Positions 59,054-60,892 of a stretch of DNA of 60,892 bases are shown here, piece by piece (the first letter of the stretch is position 1; every line of letters begins with the position of its first letter). The translations under genes and the position numbers were made by a program. The notes beneath the pieces were generated by a model. The model saw only the letters and a list, made by a program, of their open reading frames with translations, did no database searches and had not been told where the DNA came from. This DNA is from Pseudomonas sp. CBZ-4 (GTDB taxonomy: Bacteria > Pseudomonadota > Gammaproteobacteria > Pseudomonadales > Pseudomonadaceae): the NCBI RefSeq assembly GCF_000346755.1, contig NZ_ANNV01000149.1, forward strand, positions 1 to 60,892, written 5' to 3'.

Positions 59054-59254
59054 ATGCGCATTCAGTTGAACGGCGAACCCTTTGAACTGCCCGACGGTGA
59101 AACCGTTGCGGCCCTGCTGACCCGCCTGGACCTGACCGGGCGTCGCGTCGCAGTGGAGCTCAACCTGGATATCGTCCCGCGCAGCCTGCACGCCGAGACC
59201 GCGCTCAGCGAAGGTGACCAGATCGAAGTGGTCCACGCCATCGGCGGCGGCTAG
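59054..59254 (+). CDS. thiS: Sulfur carrier protein ThiS
   Basis: A 66-residue ubiquitin-like protein that ends in the required Gly-Gly (HAIGGG), which becomes a thiocarboxylate and donates sulfur to the thiazole. The start MRIQLNGEPF was preferred over a longer in-frame ATG. Followed by thiG after 52 bases. There is no TPP riboswitch-like element upstream. Confidence 0.93.
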   Translation: MRIQLNGEPFELPDGETVAALLTRLDLTGRRVAVELNLDIVPRSLHAETALSEGDQIEVVHAIGGG

Positions 59255-59306
59255 TCGCGCAGCTTCCTGAATTCTGCAGAACCTCACCCCATTCCGAGGA
59301 TTTCCC

Positions 59307-60101
59307 ATGAGCATCGTTCGTAGCGACAAGCCCTTCGTCCTGGCCGGTCGTACCTACCAGTCCCGTCTGCTGGTCGGCACCGGCAAGTACCGCGACATGG
59401 AAGAAACCCGCCTGGCCATCGAAGCCTCGGGCGCCGAAATCGTCACCTTCGCCGTGCGCCGCACCAACCTGGGCCAGATCGAAGGCGAGCCGAACCTGCT
59501 CGAAGTGCTGTCGCCGGATCGCTACACCTTCCTGCCGAACACCGCTGGCTGCTACGACGCCATCGAAGCCGTGCGCACCTGCCGCCTGGCCCGTGAGCTG
59601 CTTGACGGCCACAACCTGGTGAAGCTGGAAGTGCTGGCCGACCAGAAAACCCTGTTCCCCAACGTGATCGAAACCCTCAAGGCCGCCGAGACCCTGGTCA
59701 AGGAAGGCTTCGACGTGATGGTCTACACCAGCGACGACCCGATCATCGCCCGCCAACTGGCCGAAATCGGCTGCATCGCCGTGATGCCGCTGGCCGGCCT
59801 GATCGGTTCCGGCCTGGGGATCTGCAACCCGTACAACCTGCAGATCATCCTGGAAGAAGCCAAGATCCCGGTGCTGGTGGATGCGGGCGTGGGCACTGCC
59901 TCCGACGCGACCATCGCCATGGAGCTGGGCTGTGACGCGGTGCTGATGAACTCGGCCATCGCCCATGCCCAGCAACCGATCATGATGGCTGAAGCCATGC
60001 AACATGCGATCGTCGCGGGCCGCCTGGCCTACCTCGCCGGGCGCATGCCGAAAAAACTCTACGCCAGCGCCTCTTCGCCGCTGGATGGTCTGATCAAGTA
60101 A
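59307..60101 (+). CDS. thiG: Thiazole synthase ThiG
   Basis: A 264-residue TIM barrel that forms the thiazole phosphate of thiamine from DXP, ThiS-thiocarboxylate and dehydroglycine, the last supplied by ThiO in this genome. The Schiff-base Lys106 is in VKLEVLAD. The segment AGVGTASDATIAMELGCDAVL, in two parts, is typical. An ATG and purine-rich site fit. Confidence 0.96.
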   Translation: MSIVRSDKPFVLAGRTYQSRLLVGTGKYRDMEETRLAIEASGAEIVTFAVRRTNLGQIEGEPNLLEVLSPDRYTFLPNTAGCYDAIEAVRTCRLARELLDGHNLVKLEVLADQKTLFPNVIETLKAAETLVKEGFDVMVYTSDDPIIARQLAEIGCIAVMPLAGLIGSGLGICNPYNLQIILEEAKIPVLVDAGVGTASDATIAMELGCDAVLMNSAIAHAQQPIMMAEAMQHAIVAGRLAYLAGRMPKKLYASASSPLDGLIK

Positions 60102-60109
60102 GAGCCATG

Positions 60110-60835
60110 ATGACTGAATCAAACGAAACGCCGAACACCGTGGAAGAAGGCGACGAGTCCAAGCACCGCCGCATCAAGAGTTTTGTGATGCGCGCCGGTC
60201 GCATGACCGAAGGCCAGCAAAAGGGCCTGGAGCAAGGTACGCCGCTGTTCGTGTTGCCGCTGGCGGATGCGCCGGTGGACTACGACCAGGTGTTTGGCCG
60301 TTCGGCCCCGCGTTCCCTGGAAATCGGCTTTGGCATGGGCCACTCCCTGCTGGAAATGGCTGCGGCCTCGCCGGAGCAGGATTTCATCGGCGTTGAAGTG
60401 CACCGTCCCGGTGTCGGCGCGCTGCTCAATGGCGTGCTGACGCAAGGCCTGACCAACCTGCGGGTCTACGACTGCGACGCGATTGAAGTGCTCAACCGCT
60501 GCATCGCCGACAACAGCCTCGACCGCCTGATGCTGTTCTTCCCGGACCCCTGGCACAAATCCCGTCACCACAAGCGCCGCATCGTCCAGGCCTCCTTCGC
60601 GGAACTGGTGCGCAGCAAGCTGAAAGTGGGCGGCATCCTGCACATGGCCACCGACTGGGAACCGTATGCGGAATACATGCTGGAAGTGATGGATGTAGCG
60701 CCTGGCTATCGCAACCTGGCCGAAGACGGCAAATGCGTGCCACGCCCGGCCGAGCGGCCGATCACCAAGTTCGAACGTCGCGGCGAGCGACTCGGGCATG
60801 GTGTGTGGGACTTGAAATTCGAGAAGGTTGACTGA
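60110..60835 (+). CDS. trmB: tRNA (guanine-N7-)-methyltransferase
   Basis: A 241-residue SAM-dependent enzyme that makes m7G46 in tRNA variable loops. Motifs: LEIGFGMGHSLLEMA, FIGVEVHRPGVGALL, and FFPDPWHKSRHHKRRIVQ. The start is the second of two adjacent ATG codons, because it has better spacing from AAGAG. The order thiG-trmB is conserved in Pseudomonas. Confidence 0.95.
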   Translation: MTESNETPNTVEEGDESKHRRIKSFVMRAGRMTEGQQKGLEQGTPLFVLPLADAPVDYDQVFGRSAPRSLEIGFGMGHSLLEMAAASPEQDFIGVEVHRPGVGALLNGVLTQGLTNLRVYDCDAIEVLNRCIADNSLDRLMLFFPDPWHKSRHHKRRIVQASFAELVRSKLKVGGILHMATDWEPYAEYMLEVMDVAPGYRNLAEDGKCVPRPAERPITKFERRGERLGHGVWDLKFEKVD

Positions 60836-60852
60836 CAGCACGCGGTCAAAAC

Positions 60853-60892
60853 TGTGGGAGCTGGCTTGTGTGGGAGCTGGCTTGCCTGCGAT
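60853..60892. repeat. Tandem REP half-elements (type A)
   Basis: The arm tgtgggagctggcttg is directly repeated twice, the second copy continuing cctgcgat to the window edge. The inverted partner is presumably just outside. Confidence 0.8.

Overview
The window is a conserved chromosomal segment of a fluorescent Pseudomonas, most likely of the P. fluorescens group. The evidence is the gene order rpsT/murJ-ribF-ileS-lspA-fkpB-ispH-minor pilins, then pilD-pilC/pilA beside a tRNA-Thr, the cra/fruBKA locus and ftsYEX-rpoH, together with GC-rich codon use and many REP/REPIN repeats of the two kinds common in that group. I see no prophage, insertion sequence, CRISPR array or large genomic island.

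Layout. 0-4.5 kb: acyltransferase and Pta, a DUF3565 protein, SlyD and ribosomal protein S20. 4.7-12.3 kb: MurJ, RibF, IleS, LspA, FkpB and IspH, with lspA and fkpB translationally coupled. 12.2-15.1 kb: a minor-pilin cluster (fimT-like, pilV, pilW, pilX, pilE) without pilY1. 15.2-22.3 kb: ThiO, a PP0621-type protein, BamD, RluD, PgeF and ClpB, the last behind a very good sigma-32 promoter. 22.4-23.0 kb: a tRNA operon (Asn, Pro, Lys) followed by a second tRNA-Pro. 23.1-28.3 kb: an exported isochorismatase-fold hydrolase with a LysR regulator, NDH-2 and several small conserved proteins. 28.3-33.1 kb: yacG-coaE-pilD-pilC facing pilA, a frameshifted pilin-glycosyltransferase-like gene and a tRNA-Thr without an encoded CCA; pilB is absent. 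33.3-42.9 kb: a DUF6388-like protein, NadC, a frameshifted DUF1631 gene, AmpD-AmpE, a chemoreceptor, an unrecognised zinc-ribbon membrane protein, TatD-family DNase and Cra. 43-48.6 kb: the fructose PTS operon with a perfect FruR operator. 48.7-60.9 kb: YheT-like hydrolase, RsmD, an active/inactive M16 peptidase pair, FtsY-FtsE-FtsX, RpoH with a sigma-E-like promoter, MtgA, a DUF423 protein, ThiS-ThiG and TrmB.

How the genes fit together. Most are housekeeping: cell envelope (murJ, bamD, mtgA, ampDE, lspA), translation (ileS, rpsT, tRNAs, rluD, rsmD, trmB), cofactors (ribF, coaE, nadC, thiO/S/G) and stress control (clpB, rpoH). ClpB and its sigma factor RpoH lie about 37 kb apart, each with a recognisable stress promoter. 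Cra, its operator and its targets form one divergent fructose locus.

The most interesting theme is the type IV pilus gene set, which is split into two clusters and incomplete. The extension ATPase gene pilB is missing from its usual place between pilA and pilC. The adhesin gene pilY1 is missing between pilX and pilE. The glycosyltransferase-like gene after pilA carries a one-base frameshift. Either the pilus is decaying, or a reduced prepilin machine is kept for another use. The remaining findings are a duplicated C-terminal motif in BamD, a second frameshift (DUF1631), candidate operators and the structure of the REPIN repeats.
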